Below, one piece after another: positions 1 through 12,294 of a stretch of 64,000 nucleotides of DNA; the first letter of the stretch is position 1; every line of letters begins with the position of its first letter. This DNA comes from Macrolepiota albuminosa (Eukaryota; Basidiomycota; Agaricomycetes; Agaricales; Agaricaceae), in contig JAMWFC010000037.1 in assembly GCA_027475525.1 (NCBI GenBank), positions 1,664,711 through 1,728,710 of the forward strand, given 5' to 3'. The notes under the pieces were generated by a model that was not told the origin of the DNA, did no database searches, and was given only the letters and a program-made list of their open reading frames with translations. A program made the translations under genes and the position numbers.

Positions 1-158
1 TGAGTCTCTTAACAACAGCAGTAATAATCGACGTGGAGCGGTAGAACTCGGAAACGAGTAGTACTTTGAAACAACCTTCGCGCGGCTTACAAAAGGAGAA
101 AATCACGTCCGGATTCACTTTGATAAACCAGGACTGTGGCGCACGGATTAATTCTGAA

Positions 159-313
159 ACCGACTTCTGGGATTTCTGATGACCTCAGAAACTGCGCGGA
201 TGACATGCTGGAACGTCTTATGGAACAACTCGGCGACCGACTTCTGGGATTTCTGATGACCTCAGAAACTGCGCGGATGACATGCTGGAACGTCTTATGG
301 AACAACTCGGCGA
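159..313. repeat. 77-bp exact tandem duplication 1
   Basis: Units 160-236 and 237-313 are identical, each beginning CCGACTTCTGGG. Sequence on either side does not continue the repeat, so there are exactly two copies. Confidence 0.95.
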
Positions 314-603
314 GAGATCTCGCCGAAGTTACTGGTACAATATTCCTTGAAACTTTTGAACGTCCTGGCCGACGGTGTTCAGGGCCGCAAGATATGGGCC
401 AGGACGGCGAGTATCCTCGTCCCTTACATAACAATATCAGGGTGTGATAGTTTGCAGCGATAATACTGGATATACTTCCTTCGTCCCGTGTGCACGTGGA
501 CTGCAAATGACAGATGGCAAAGAAAAAGGCGCATCGAATAATTAAAAGCACTTAGGTCTACGTTAGAAGACGTCAGTTAATTGACAGCATCCCGTAGAGA
601 ATC

Positions 604-758
604 AAGCGACGATCGTCAGAAGACAAGATGATATTTTACAAACGGGTGGTATACGAAACGAGCTACTTTTGGTCGATGCTAAGCGACGATCGTCAGAAGA
701 CAAGATGATATTTTACAAACGGGTGGTATACGAAACGAGCTACTTTTGGTCGATGCTA
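604..758. repeat. 77-bp exact tandem duplication 2
   Basis: Units 604-680 and 681-757 are identical, each beginning AAGCGACGATCG. It lies in a gene-free stretch. Confidence 0.95.
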
Positions 759-901
759 CAGTTACTCTTCAAGATCTGCAAAGGAGAGACACAGTCCTAC
801 GAGCCATATAAGTGGGTGATCGTGAGTTGGTTACATATATGAGAGACAAGGACAATCTCACAATTTCAAGTTAGTGTTCAAGAAGTAAAGTCCCCCCGGA
901 A

Positions 902-2157
902 TCAATTAGTGATCTTCTTTCGAAGACCCCACCATTCGGTCTTCTCCGGGGCCGCTGCGACCTCGCTCCAACTAACGTAATCGCCGGAGGGTGTCGTCTT
1001 TGCATACAGCGAAGCCTTTTTCGCGAGTTCTACTACTCCCGCGCGATCACTGAGCGCACAAAGAGCCTTGCAAGCGATCTCGGCCTGCGTCAGCCACAAA
1101 TCGCAGTCAAAAGCCTGCTCTTCCTGCATGAGCTGCATGAGGAACTGAGCCGGCTTGAGTATGTGGTTGTCTGGAAGAGAAAGATCTTTAATCCAATCTT
1201 TCAAGGCGCGTTCGTGCTCTTTTTGCTGTTTGTAGAGTTTCTGCGAAGCGGAAGAGAGGATCTTGCGCTTGACGTCGCTGCGGGCGGAGAGGTCCTTGGG
1301 CAAACTGCAGGAGGCGCAGGTGCAGGTAAAGGCGTATTTTGATAATGCCTCTTGTCGCTCGGTACGAGAACGAAAGATGGGACAATATGGGACAAATAGT
1401 TGCTCGCCTGCTGCAATGTGGCGGTTAGCGGTCAGATAATATTTGAAAGTCTTGATATCCCAATGATAGTCTACGTTCGGGACACAACTGTGTTTTAATC
1501 ATCAGCCTAAGAGTAATCAGAGAGAATGAAGAGGATTGACCTATGATTGAAGCGGGAGATCAGGAAGAATACTGCGGCATAATCGCCCTCATATGGACCT
1601 GGAAGGCGTCCGATCCCAATTGCATTTGTTTCTATAATACCAATGATATCTTTCGGATCTTCGGATTTACAGTTGTGGAGTCTGTAGAACGTAAAGCTGA
1701 CATGGGGAGGAAGCTTCTCGACTACCGACTTGAAGTAGTGTTCCCGAGGGAACTCCGACTCAGAGGGGAAAACATGAGGCACAACAAATAACGGGTGTTC
1801 ATCCCAGATAGGATCGCCTATATTGTACGCTTTTTTGGCGAACGCTCCAATCCCCTGGCCCGAAACTTCCTTAGTTTCGAAGGGAAGTGACGACGGAGGA
1901 ATTTCGCTTTTCACGGGTTTCAACTGTTTGAGCAAGGCCTCCTTGGTACCGTCATACAAGAGACAGTGTGTTGGAATGTTCAGCTGATACAGGAAAGAAG
2001 TGACAATGAGTAAGGTGCAAGCCCTGGGGTCAATACGTTGAGGAAGATTGCGAGGAGCTTGCGGAGAAACGGGAACGAGGACTAGCTTCGAAGGTTTGGC
2101 CTGAGCCTGTGCAGGCGATGCCGCCTTGTAGTCAGCCTTGAGAAATCCGCGCTTCAT
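902..2157 (-). CDS. SET-domain protein lysine methyltransferase
   Basis: Two exons, 2157-1541 and 1487-902, give 400 aa; the 53-nt intron between them begins GTCAAT and ends ACACAG. The start at 2157 (MKRGFLK) fits the way I remember fungal members of this family beginning. The SET core is clear: a GQGIGAFAKK substrate/AdoMet-binding start, then SRFNH at the end of exon 1 joined to SCVPN at the start of exon 2. That junction rebuilds the NHSCxPN AdoMet-binding motif, which confirms the splice. It is followed by a GEQL turn and FVPYCP. A cysteine cluster CTCASC follows, as in post-SET/MYND-type fungal SET proteins. It should transfer methyl groups from AdoMet to lysine; the substrate cannot be told. 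The reading frame stays open upstream to 2316, so a longer N-terminus is possible. Confidence 0.85.
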
Positions 2158-2472
2158 ATCCAATGAAAAGACAGGCGCCGCCTTCTTATCGGTTTCGAGG
2201 ATCCAGGAGGATGAGTTGGAAGAAAAAGTACAAGCTGCTTTTAAATTGATGGCTGATCCATGTTGATAACAAAGGCTTCTTTCATCTACATGATTCACAC
2301 CGTAACAATGGCTCAAAGTCCAAGCCTGCTGGTCTTTCCTTTGTCACGAAAATTCTTTGGCAATTTCTAAACTTATCAACATCACTTTACTCGACATTGT
2401 AAACTACTGATAGGACTGCGCCGAAAGAACGCAATATGGATCCTCAAGCATCACTTATGCTTGCATACTGAA

Positions 2473-3134
2473 TCAGCGAGATAGATTGGTCTTTACACGG
2501 GGCGGAATGTCGATACTGAGGAGCTTGCTAAAGAATTCGTCGAGCCAACTGAAAAAGACCTCTTTATCTTGAGCAGAAAGGTCTGTCCAATCAATGGTCG
2601 ATGCTTGATCGGGTCGAGTGGAAAGGGCTATCGGCGGAGGTCCGGTCGACGGCCTAGACGGCATAGTGGCTCGATTAACCGGTGGAGGACCTCCAGATGG
2701 AAAAGAGGAAGAAGACGACGAGAAGGAACGAGGAGGCGGACAAGGAGGAGCTGCGGGGGGAACAGGAGATGGAGAGGATGAACTACTTCGGGAATTCGTC
2801 CGACTCGGCGGTGGCATAAAGGTGGCTTTAGGACGTGAATTAGAATCTACCCTGGGAGGAGGTGGAGGCGGTGCTGGTCTCCCGCTATATGGATCCCAAT
2901 TTGTCTTTTTCATTGGCACACTGTTACCTCGTTCAGAGAAGTCTTTCCCATCCTCAATTGTCAACTAGTTTACCTTGAATTCCAATCTCTTACGTTCTGC
3001 AGTTTAGATACACTGGCATCTTTGGCATTGGCTGCCTTGGCCTTGAGATCGGCAACTGTTTAGTAACTACATATAAGATTCGGACAAACATAGTATCAGA
3101 ACCATACATGAGGGCATTCTTCGTCAAACTGTTG
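2473..3134 (-). CDS. Proline-rich protein, 3' exons (5' end unresolved)
   Basis: Supported exons are 3134-3103, 3055-2974 and 2920-2473, joined in one frame by introns starting GTTCTG and GTAAAC. The C-terminal part has a polyproline run (about six Pro, followed by Arg), Ser-rich blocks and several PPP clusters. It ends in a conserved-looking segment with WTDLSAQDKEVFFSWLDEFF. Polyproline and Ser stretches of this kind usually bind SH3 or profilin partners, so an actin/endocytosis adaptor is a reasonable guess, but I do not recognise the family with certainty. Coding sequence probably continues upstream to about 3292, where an ATG begins MADKEKG; I could not fix those splice sites. Confidence 0.55.
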
Positions 3135-4573
3135 CTGGAAAATGGCGTTAACACGAGATTACCGTAAGAGCCTTGCGGGAGAACAGCTGCAGCATGCGAT
3201 ATTTGAAGAGACGGCGGCCTTCTGCGGCCTTGCGAAGGTCGAACGTGATAAATCTGTACAAATACTCTCACCCCCTTTTCCTTATCCGCCACATTGGCTT
3301 ATCTCTCTTAGACATATGACAACTAGCGCACACAGGATGCGTTACAAGCCCACATGATATTGGTACACTTACGAGACCAACTTAGTGGAGATCGACCCCG
3401 TCCATCACCTTCCGAACAATGTCAAAATAAGGCCTTTGTCTGTGGGTCAACATAAAGCCTCATAAAGCATATTGTTTCTTTCTCTCTATGAATGTTATAT
3501 TCATCCTGTCTACATCGACGGACGTCATGAATGATCTTCAGTCTCCGATGTGGCGTCTCCCATGCATTTGTCTTTTTTCTCGAGCGCTTTGGAATTTGGT
3601 CGGACTCGAACCACTCAACAGCAAATTGATTTGGCTTTCTGAAAATTTCCACGTCAATAACTTTAACTGTATATCTTTACGGGAACTGGTTTCAACACTT
3701 TTCAAGAAAATTAATTTTACTTGTAACTTTCTTGGAATCGTCTGCCGCTCTTGCCCAGTTCCAGACACAAGTAAAAATAGGTCCTCTTCTGATTTTTCCA
3801 ACAGTCTTTGTCTCTTAAGCTCGTTTGTTATGTCTTCGTGATGCCGCCTTCCACCCTTGTACCTCCACGGATCAAAGATATCGCTTAAGTTTAAGGCCTT
3901 TTGTGGGTCTCACCATTTCACCTTGACATGTAAGGTCTAGGCTGCTGAGTCGTCAACCTGGAGTCTGTCTATTAGTCGTTCGGAATGAAGCGCGAACTCT
4001 TTCCTCAAAAGGGTTTTGCTTTCTTGCTCACGATGCTCGACGTAAAGACGTTTTGGCCAAACTGTACGCGAACAATTCGGAGCACCGGCAAATCCAGAAT
4101 CAGTCAAGTTCTCCGTGACTGTGACAACGGGCTCTATAAGGCTCCCTGAAGTACAATACAGATTTGGTTTGTTCTCAAGGGACGCCCATAATCAGCATGA
4201 ATACATATCATTTGTTGGCCCCACGCTTTCTCCACGTGAAAGCTGACGCGTGACGCATGGCAAGGCCAGTCGTTCAATTCCATGGCTCGGCTGTCACATA
4301 TCATGATCCTTATTACACGTTGTATCAGTTTTGGGGATTCTTGCGTGCATGTAAGCTCATGCACGAGGGTTATGAGATGACTTGCGTGCTTAAATTGGGG
4401 GTGCTAAGCAATCGCGAACATGCCCCTCTTTCAAATTTCACTACTGGTGCCGTCTAATATGCATTTGAGCTTTAAATTGCTTGACAGGTCCGGTCATAAA
4501 TCGGCTCAGTAAATATTGACGTTTCGTCTTGGTGCAGTATTACCCTGACTATTCCCAAGTCCGACTGTCGAGG

Positions 4574-4580
4574 TATAAAA
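4574..4580 (+). promoter_or_regulatory. TATA-box-like site
   Basis: TATAAAA within GAGGTATAAAAGGAAC, followed by a pyrimidine-rich stretch such as often surrounds fungal transcription starts. No convincing coding sequence follows, so it may serve a broken gene or be chance. Confidence 0.25.
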
Positions 4581-4934
4581 GGAACATACACTTTCATAGC
4601 TGCCTTCCACACAAAGCCTCCGTCCTCTCTCTATACGACTACTTGGAGTCTCTTCATTGCCTGGTTCGCTCCAAAGTCGCATCGAACCCTTAAACTTTTG
4701 TAAAGTCATTCTAGTATGTGCAAACACGAAGTGTAAGGAACATCTCTATGCAATTTTGACGTTATTAACGGTCTCTCGTTCAGCATTGGCGATTTTTACC
4801 GTGGCTGTGGAGTACGTTAGCTCTGAGCATCCGTGACCATCTCGCACAGACGCTGATATCTCGCCTGTGTGGCGTAGCATTTTCATGGTCGTTATTTTAC
4901 TGGTGAAATAACAGATTGCGGGTCAACAGAGTGC

Positions 4935-5088
4935 AGGGCGAGCGCCATGCATAAACATAAGACAGTTAGAAACTGCCCGTGCCCTGAGGTAAGCGTTCAC
5001 GCCGCCGCTCGAGGGCGAGCGCCATGCATAAACATAAGACAGTTAGAAACTGCCCGTGCCCTGAGGTAAGCGTTCACGCCGCCGCTCG
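4935..5088. repeat. 77-bp exact tandem duplication 3
   Basis: Units 4935-5011 and 5012-5088 are identical, each beginning AGGGCGAGCGCC and ending GCCGCTCG. The match is exactly 77 bp here, with mismatches immediately outside on both sides. Confidence 0.95.
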
Positions 5089-5246
5089 CGAACTGCGATT
5101 TTTATAACTCGAAATACTTAACCCAGAAATTTTTGCAGATCATAGATGAGGACCGCAAGATACAAAACATGTTTCAAGTCCCGTTTGTCGATTGTCATCG
5201 CACAGCGCGTTGAGGAGCGGGCTCGTGCATTATTACCTGTTATATC

Positions 5247-5401
5247 TGGGTTCTGGGTGTTATCTTGCGTTTGTATTAATGGGTTTTATTCATGTTGTAT
5301 TATGCCACTCCATAACTTTTTATTGGGTTCTGGGTGTTATCTTGCGTTTGTATTAATGGGTTTTATTCATGTTGTATTATGCCACTCCATAACTTTTTAT
5401 T
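5247..5401. repeat. 77-bp exact tandem duplication 4
   Basis: Units 5247-5323 and 5324-5400 are identical, each beginning TGGGTTCTGGGTG. Confidence 0.95.
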
Positions 5402-5527
5402 CATTGCTATACCTCCATTAACATTAGCAAAAGCTCGAAGGGGATACGCTTCATCAAAGGTTTACACATGATCGTCATCCTTCCATTTTGGATGGCCGAC
5501 GTCCCGAATACCCGACGGATTTCCAAA

Positions 5528-5681
5528 TTCGGCTAAACGCCCGCTCGAGAATTCCTGGAATTATGGAAGCCATGTAAACTCCATGATCAACGGCGGTACT
5601 GTACTTCGGCTAAACGCCCGCTCGAGAATTCCTGGAATTATGGAAGCCATGTAAACTCCATGATCAACGGCGGTACTGTAC
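5528..5681. repeat. 77-bp exact tandem duplication 5
   Basis: Units 5528-5604 and 5605-5681 are identical, each beginning TTCGGCTAAACG. Confidence 0.95.
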
Positions 5682-6441
5682 TGGAAAGTCATACAGGAGA
5701 ATGAGCCGAAGTCCCCGCAGTTCTCACTGACATGGTCGTGGCTGCCTGCCAGCCATATATATTCATGGTTCTCCTGTTCAGAATCGATAGATGGGCTTGG
5801 CCAGACTAATCATTCTGCGTTCCTAGTCGCAGTCTTAGACAACTTCGTTTCTATACCTCAAGCTTCAAGCTTCGAGTCCGCATGGACTGCGTGACACGCT
5901 GCGTATGCGTTCCTCGATATCCGATATCGATTCTCATTCTCATGAATGGACTGTGTTCAATCGAAGCCTTACTCTCATATCCAGATGTTTGGTCAGGGAT
6001 CGGGCAGGTCTTAACTCCACCGGAGTTCGTGAGGGCATCAAGTGATAGAGCGGGATGTCAATGAGATTGAAAGGGACTACTACGACAATGGTACTCGCGC
6101 AAAACAGCTCCACGCCCCTGTCTGGATTCGATAGATATGGAGGATCTTGCGGCTTCACGACGATTGATGTTTCAGCGATTTGTGAAAACGACATGTTCAT
6201 TCAGATCGAGAGAAATGCGGGGAAGGATAGAGCACCGAGAATTGATGATTGAGATCGATCATAAATATGTCATAGGTGAAGCCACAATTCCGGGTATATA
6301 TGAAGTTGGGTATCTTGCTAATGATATATAACTTGAGCACCACCCCGATCTACATTTAGATTTGGCCTATGACCATGATAAGCCTATTTTGATGAAGTAT
6401 CAGACGGTAGACGACTTACTCAATCACGTCGATCGTTCATA

Positions 6442-6913
6442 CTACAACTTAGGAAAGACGTAAAAGGCCAGGATCAAAAGGACCGCAACAAAAAGACCAG
6501 TAACCACTACTTTCAAGGAACAGGCCATGGTACATTTGGGTGTTGGTCGTTGGCCCTCAAGATCAGCATTGATCTCAGGATAACTTAGGCGCAAAGGATT
6601 CGGAAGATTTCTTGGCGAGAAAGTGTTGTTCTGCCCTAATCTATGAACGATGCCCGCTATATAGCCGCGTTAAACTTTAGAAGCCAGGCACAAGGACTCG
6701 GATGAACTAACCGAGAACGTTCCTCTCTCTCTCTGGAAAATATGCCGGAGGAGGGGTGGCCACGCGATGTTCTTGACATGCATCGTTCACTAATGTGGTT
6801 GGTGGGTAGTATGGGGGAGGTGTAATGATTAGATCAGGGTTGTTGCCAACAGCATTGCTGCCGGAGATGATGTTGTCATCTTGTCGTTGACGAGAAACTT
6901 GGTGACGAGACAT
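6442..6913 (-). CDS. Small PPxY-motif, single-pass membrane protein
   Basis: Two exons, 6913-6712 and 6635-6442, with a 76-nt intron (GTTAGT..TTAG), give 131 aa. The N-terminal half is hydrophilic and has two proline motifs, TPPPYYPP and TPPPAYFP; the first matches the PPxY consensus bound by WW domains such as those of Nedd4/Rsp5 ubiquitin ligases. The C-terminus has one hydrophobic helix (VVVTGLFVAVLLILAFYVF) followed by only PKL and the stop, so it is probably tail-anchored or type II with the PPxY side in the cytosol. I do not recognise the family; a role as a Rsp5-type adaptor is inference from the layout. The splice is supported because both sides stay open and the helix appears only in the joined frame. 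Confidence 0.6.
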
Positions 6914-7679
6914 GTCCGCAACCCTCTCAGAGGAACATATACAAGTGACTTGTTATTCTCAATAAGTAGCGCATCGCCTTTTAACAGGAGCACAGCCCTT
7001 GTCCCCCATGGTTAACTAAATTCTGAATATGCAATTACTTGCGCGCGCGCGCTGGTTTTCTTGATCAATCACATCCACACCACAGTATGCAGATGCAGCT
7101 ATTGTGCGTCAGGCTTCTCTTAATTATAAATTATGTTTTAAAATTCGTAACGTGTTTCTGTCGGGTTGAAGAGAAGGAAAACATGAGTTGCGCCAACATT
7201 TAATTTGCTAAGTAGATTAAAAACTCACTTTTTTTATACTTCACAGCCCACTATTGTACATTAAGCTTAATCATTTATTTCTAAGGCAGTGCTTATTCAA
7301 ACACTTCCAGATTTCTGATTGTGACCCGGGTTCTATAAAATATACAAATTGGGTTGAAAAGCGATGTACTTAGTACAAGATAATGTCCCAATAGAGTGTC
7401 GCTTACAAACACCACAAAATAATCATTGTATCACTCGTTCTACTCGACATTCGGCGAGAAGCAGAGACATAGAGACATCTAGATGAGAAGAAACGTGAAA
7501 AAAATACTATCATGGCGCTGTGCAAGCAAGCTCACAAAGATCAACTGCAAAAGCAGGATCTGTGGTGGCGTGCACCCGATAAGGAATATTATAATTGTGC
7601 AAGCAAGCTCACAAAGATCAACTGCAAAAGCAGGATCTGTGGTGGCGTGCACCCGATAAGGAATATTATAATCGAGCGG
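6914..7679. other. AT-rich intergenic stretch
   Basis: No protein-like frame is visible. It holds a short (GC)6 run at 7041-7052 and the sixth 77-bp duplication just downstream of the DIM1 stop. Confidence 0.6.
7519..7672. repeat. 77-bp exact tandem duplication 6
   Basis: Units 7519-7595 and 7596-7672 are identical, each beginning TGTGCAAGCAAGC. It ends 8 bp before the DIM1 stop codon, so it affects only the 3' flank of that gene. Confidence 0.95.
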
Positions 7680-8952
<1,273 letters not shown>

Positions 8953-9783
8953 GGCACGATAAAGCTAGCAAAGGAAGGAGGAACAGACGAATCAAAAATA
9001 TCAAAAGCAGTCACATGCGATAATTTCTATTTATGGAAATCAAATACACATTGTTGCTGGGATCATTTCTTTCCAGCAAGATCATGGGTCTCAATCCATT
9101 TCTTCGGTATCCCCTTCCCTGTCAAATACTCTATGACGGCTTGGGATTGTTTACCTTGTACCATTACTTCCATCCCAGATCCTGTAGACTTTCCAGGGAT
9201 AGGAGAAACTGGACGAAATAGATGACAATTGATATTCAGCAAAACTAAAAAGTGACCTAATCGTACGCACCAGACGTCGCGCCTGCGCAAGTTCTTCTGA
9301 GATCCTCAGCCATATCTTCAGCGTTTAGCACAAGGAAGGGTTCGAACCCCGATATAAGGGTAGACGCCTTCCTACCTTGACGAATCTTCATCACGACTTG
9401 GATGGGCTTGAGCTCCCCCTTCCTATTGACTTACTTCAATGGGTGTGCGACAAAAGCATTTAAATCCAATTTGACGCACTTTCTAACAACTTCCTTGCCG
9501 TCAGAGATTTCATACCAGTTTTGCATTCGGTCGGCAATTGCTCTGATGAGTTCATCCCTCCTCATAAATTCGAAAGAATCTTGAGCCCCACAATCACTTT
9601 TTGTTTTTGCCTTGATCTTGGAAGAGACACAATTGATCAGGGACTCATCAAGATTGATATACGCCTGCTCTCTTGGATTGACAAGAGAGTTCGCAGCAAT
9701 ATAGGAGTTAACAGTGGCTTTGATCTCGGCTATCGTATACTGTTTCGAGACACTGAATGTCTAGTCAGATTGTATATGCTAGA

Positions 9784-9937
9784 GAAAAATTCAAGCTACG
9801 TACTCGCCACCCATTCTTTCAAATAACGCTATTGTCACTTGATGGGGTTTCCATAACTCAGAAAAATTCAAGCTACGTACTCGCCACCCATTCTTTCAAA
9901 TAACGCTATTGTCACTTGATGGGGTTTCCATAACTCG
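9784..9937. repeat. 77-bp exact tandem duplication 7
   Basis: Units 9784-9860 and 9861-9937 are identical, each beginning GAAAAATTCAAGC. It spans an exon end of the eIF2D-like gene: the segment coding for ELWKPHQVTIALFERMGG appears twice. Confidence 0.95.
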
Positions 9938-10397
9938 TCACCGAAAGCTCTCCGCTTCCAGCGGCTTCTTCTCGAGCCCTCTCCTCCCGTTTTGCTTTCT
10001 TTGCAGTGTATCTCGATATCCTTAAGTGTGACATGAAGACGATGCTCATCACAGAAGGATGCTTCGCATTGACTGAAGTAATCATGAGTCTGTCTGATTA
10101 GAGTGCTTTTGCGGTGCTTTAGTGGTAATCAAACCAGTTTTCTCTCACTTTTTAAAAAGCTGTAAGTGACTTATGAGTCGACGACTTGATCGTAATTTCA
10201 GACGCGCTCGGGCACGGAGAAGCATCTGGAGGGGTGAACCCAGAGTGTGGGATGATCAAGGCAGGGAATGCTGGTCGAGACGTAAAATGTGATTTGTGTA
10301 GAATGTGTTGCAGGATGGGAAATGCAGAAGATGGAATTATAGATGCAATGGCCTGCAGTAACGACGTGTGAAGAAGGCTGCTTATTTCTTGAGCATT

Positions 10398-10551
10398 GTA
10401 TGATGGGCCAGCGGTGACAGGTGGATGTGGAGGCTCGATTGTGAGATTTTCAAGTTCGTCTGCGGGAGCAGTATGTATGATGGGCCAGCGGTGACAGGTG
10501 GATGTGGAGGCTCGATTGTGAGATTTTCAAGTTCGTCTGCGGGAGCAGTAT
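10398..10551. repeat. 77-bp exact tandem duplication 8
   Basis: Units 10398-10474 and 10475-10551 are identical, each beginning GTATGATGGGCC. It lies inside coding sequence of the eIF2D-like gene. Read with a single copy, the minus-strand frame continues through a conserved segment; with both copies it ends soon after. Confidence 0.95.
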
Positions 10552-11377
10552 CGTCCTTGTCTTGAAGTTTCATTTTTTGAGGTTTCATCTGGCTATGGGC
10601 TGGTGTCTTCTCCGACGTAGGATCGAACGGAAGCATTCGGGAGTGTCACCTTTCGATCCTAGGTCCCACAGATAATCCTTCCAAGTGTGAAGAACGAATA
10701 CGCCTTTCCCTTCTCTTGAATGCCTTGATCCAATTGGTCACCTGGGACTGCCATCCTGCCAACAGCAAGGGGGCGGAAAGTGCCTCACGACCTTGTTGTA
10801 TTGCAAAATTGACACCAATTGATTCTGTTTTACACCAGGTGTATGATGGACAACTGGCTTGAAGTGAGCATTAGCCTCGCTTCATACTGTATCAAAACGT
10901 GTAAGGACTGACCACCAGGTATCATGAGATCAGCACCTCCTACTAGGATTGGGATCACGGCTGCTGGTGTCGAGATGACTGGCAGCAGATCTCTTCGTTT
11001 CCACAGAGTATACACTGTTGGAATGAGATCCTCAGAACCTTTCCCAAGAACGAACCATAACGGATCTCCATCTGGTGCCAAATATGCCACCTGTAGTATA
11101 AGCACAGTGTGAGGTGAGGTGAAGAGGCGGTTGGAACATATCTTTGCTTACCCCAGGTTCTTCGAGATGGGTAGTGAACTTTACAGACTGAATACCGTCT
11201 GGCACAAGCAAATCTCCATCTTCAGAGGATAGGCCAAAGACAGAGATGACTCGTTGTTTGAGCTTTCGTCTGTCTGAGCTGCGGAGCGGAGCTGAAGTCT
11301 TCAATCCACCGAAAGGCTTCTTGAACATCGGAGTTTGTAGGGCAAGGAATCACTGGAATTGCACTCAAGAGGTGATA

Positions 11378-11531
11378 AGATCTGTGGCTGTGTTTCCTCG
11401 CTTTTATCACTTTTGCTGATCTCACTTCATTGTGGAGTATCAAGTTGGATCAATAGATCTGTGGCTGTGTTTCCTCGCTTTTATCACTTTTGCTGATCTC
11501 ACTTCATTGTGGAGTATCAAGTTGGATCAAT
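11378..11531. repeat. 77-bp exact tandem duplication 9
   Basis: Units 11378-11454 and 11455-11531 are identical, each beginning AGATCTGTGGCTG. It lies just upstream of the eIF2D-like start, in the presumed promoter. This is the last such duplication; none occurs in the remaining 52 kb. Confidence 0.95.
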
Positions 11532-12294
11532 TGCTGCGAACAATCTAACTATTGATTTCAAGCTTACGTCTATTGACTCCAGTTTTGTGAAGAAACTGGA
11601 TTACCACGGCGTGAATCAAAGTACGAGATACTATCAAATCACTCAACATTGGATGCGACGGGACTTGACGTCATTGAAGACGACACGCTCAACTAGAAAC
11701 TTGCTTGGTTGGAGCGATTACTCCAAATTTCGAAAACACCTGGAACGTAGGACTATTACGCAATTCTTAGACCTTTCAAGACTTGGTCTCCATAGGAGAG
11801 ATCATAGGGGAACGATGAAAAAGACTTTCTAATGGCACCGTTTAAGATCCGAATTTGTAGGGAAGATCAGGACCTTGAAATTGCTCAGAGACGATGAGAG
11901 GTGAAGCATAGATAGGTCCTCAGAGAATACGTTCGACATGGGATTGGGTAAAAGGGCCTGACATACGACTGAGACGCACTTCATCGCCTAAGCAGTCTTC
12001 AATGATGCTGACACGCTCACGCGCGCGTATATACGTATATGCTCGCACGAGGTTTTTTTCCTAAGTCCTAAACATTTCGAATGTAGATCTATGTCAACGT
12101 TATTCAAGTTGCGTCAAATTTCCCAAGAAGAAAAATCTCTGAAATTGAAATGATAGAAAAACATAGAAGAATTTGTATATGTTTGTAAATTCCGAAATCT
12201 GAGGCTTTGTAGATAATAGACAAGACTATCTACTAAGATACAGAGAAAATGTTCGAGAGTATCCTGCAACAGAAGGTTAAATCTGTTAGACTGT
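11532..12294. other. Intergenic stretch
   Basis: A plus-strand open frame of 107 codons (11509-11832) runs out of duplication 9 and resembles nothing I know. An alternating purine-pyrimidine run (GCGCGCGTATATACGTATAT) lies near 12021. Nothing else is visible. Confidence 0.5.

Larger units (their letters stand above)
1..901. other. Stretch without a recognisable gene
   Basis: No open frame here resembles a protein family I know. The open frames on both strands run through the two 77-bp duplications and change register at them. The stretch lies downstream of the SET-domain gene stop at 902. Confidence 0.6.
3293..6441. other. Long stretch without a recognisable gene
   Basis: About 3.1 kb with only short open frames on either strand and no family I recognise. 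It holds three of the 77-bp duplications. Minus-strand frames at 3422-3801 look protein-like in composition (WFESDQIPKRSRKK) but cannot be joined into a gene. A TATA-like site lies near 4574. The frequent frame breaks may partly reflect poor sequence. Confidence 0.5.
9063..11328 (-). pseudogene. TMA64: eIF2D/Tma64-like translation factor gene, frame broken as assembled
   Basis: Landmarks run in eIF2D order. Exon 11328-11152 begins MFKKPFGGLKTSAPLR. It is followed by the PUA-domain piece LWFVLGKG, PTVYTLWKRRDLLP and GGADLMIPG, a winged-helix-like middle (EISSLLHTSLLQAI and STHKSLTAF), an ELWKPHQ-like segment, and the SUI1 domain (IRQGRKASTLISGFEPF, MVQGKQSQAVIEYLTGKG) ending at 9063. eIF2D delivers initiator tRNA and recycles 40S subunits in the cytosol. 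As written it is not translatable. The 77-bp duplication at 10398 shifts the frame, and removing one copy restores PPHPPVTAGPSYNAQEISS. At least four other places need one-base changes: near 10703, near 10640, around 10155 (premature TAA in TAFLK), and 9940-10050. These may be sequencing or assembly errors, or true decay; I cannot decide. Confidence 0.75.

Noticed and set aside
2618..2968. Plus-strand glycine-rich open frame
   Set aside because: It is the antisense image of the proline-rich coding exon (CCN codons read as GGN).
3598..3622. Second T-loop-like motif, GGACTCGAACC
   Set aside because: The flanking bases do not pair as a T stem, and no other tRNA arms are present.
9325..9350. T-loop-like GGTTCGAACCCC suggesting a tRNA
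   Set aside because: It lies inside the conserved eIF2D segment coding for ISGFEPF, and no acceptor or anticodon stem fits around it.
11509..11832. 107-codon plus-strand frame
   Set aside because: It begins inside a 77-bp duplication, has no family resemblance, and lacks neighbouring splice-supported exons.
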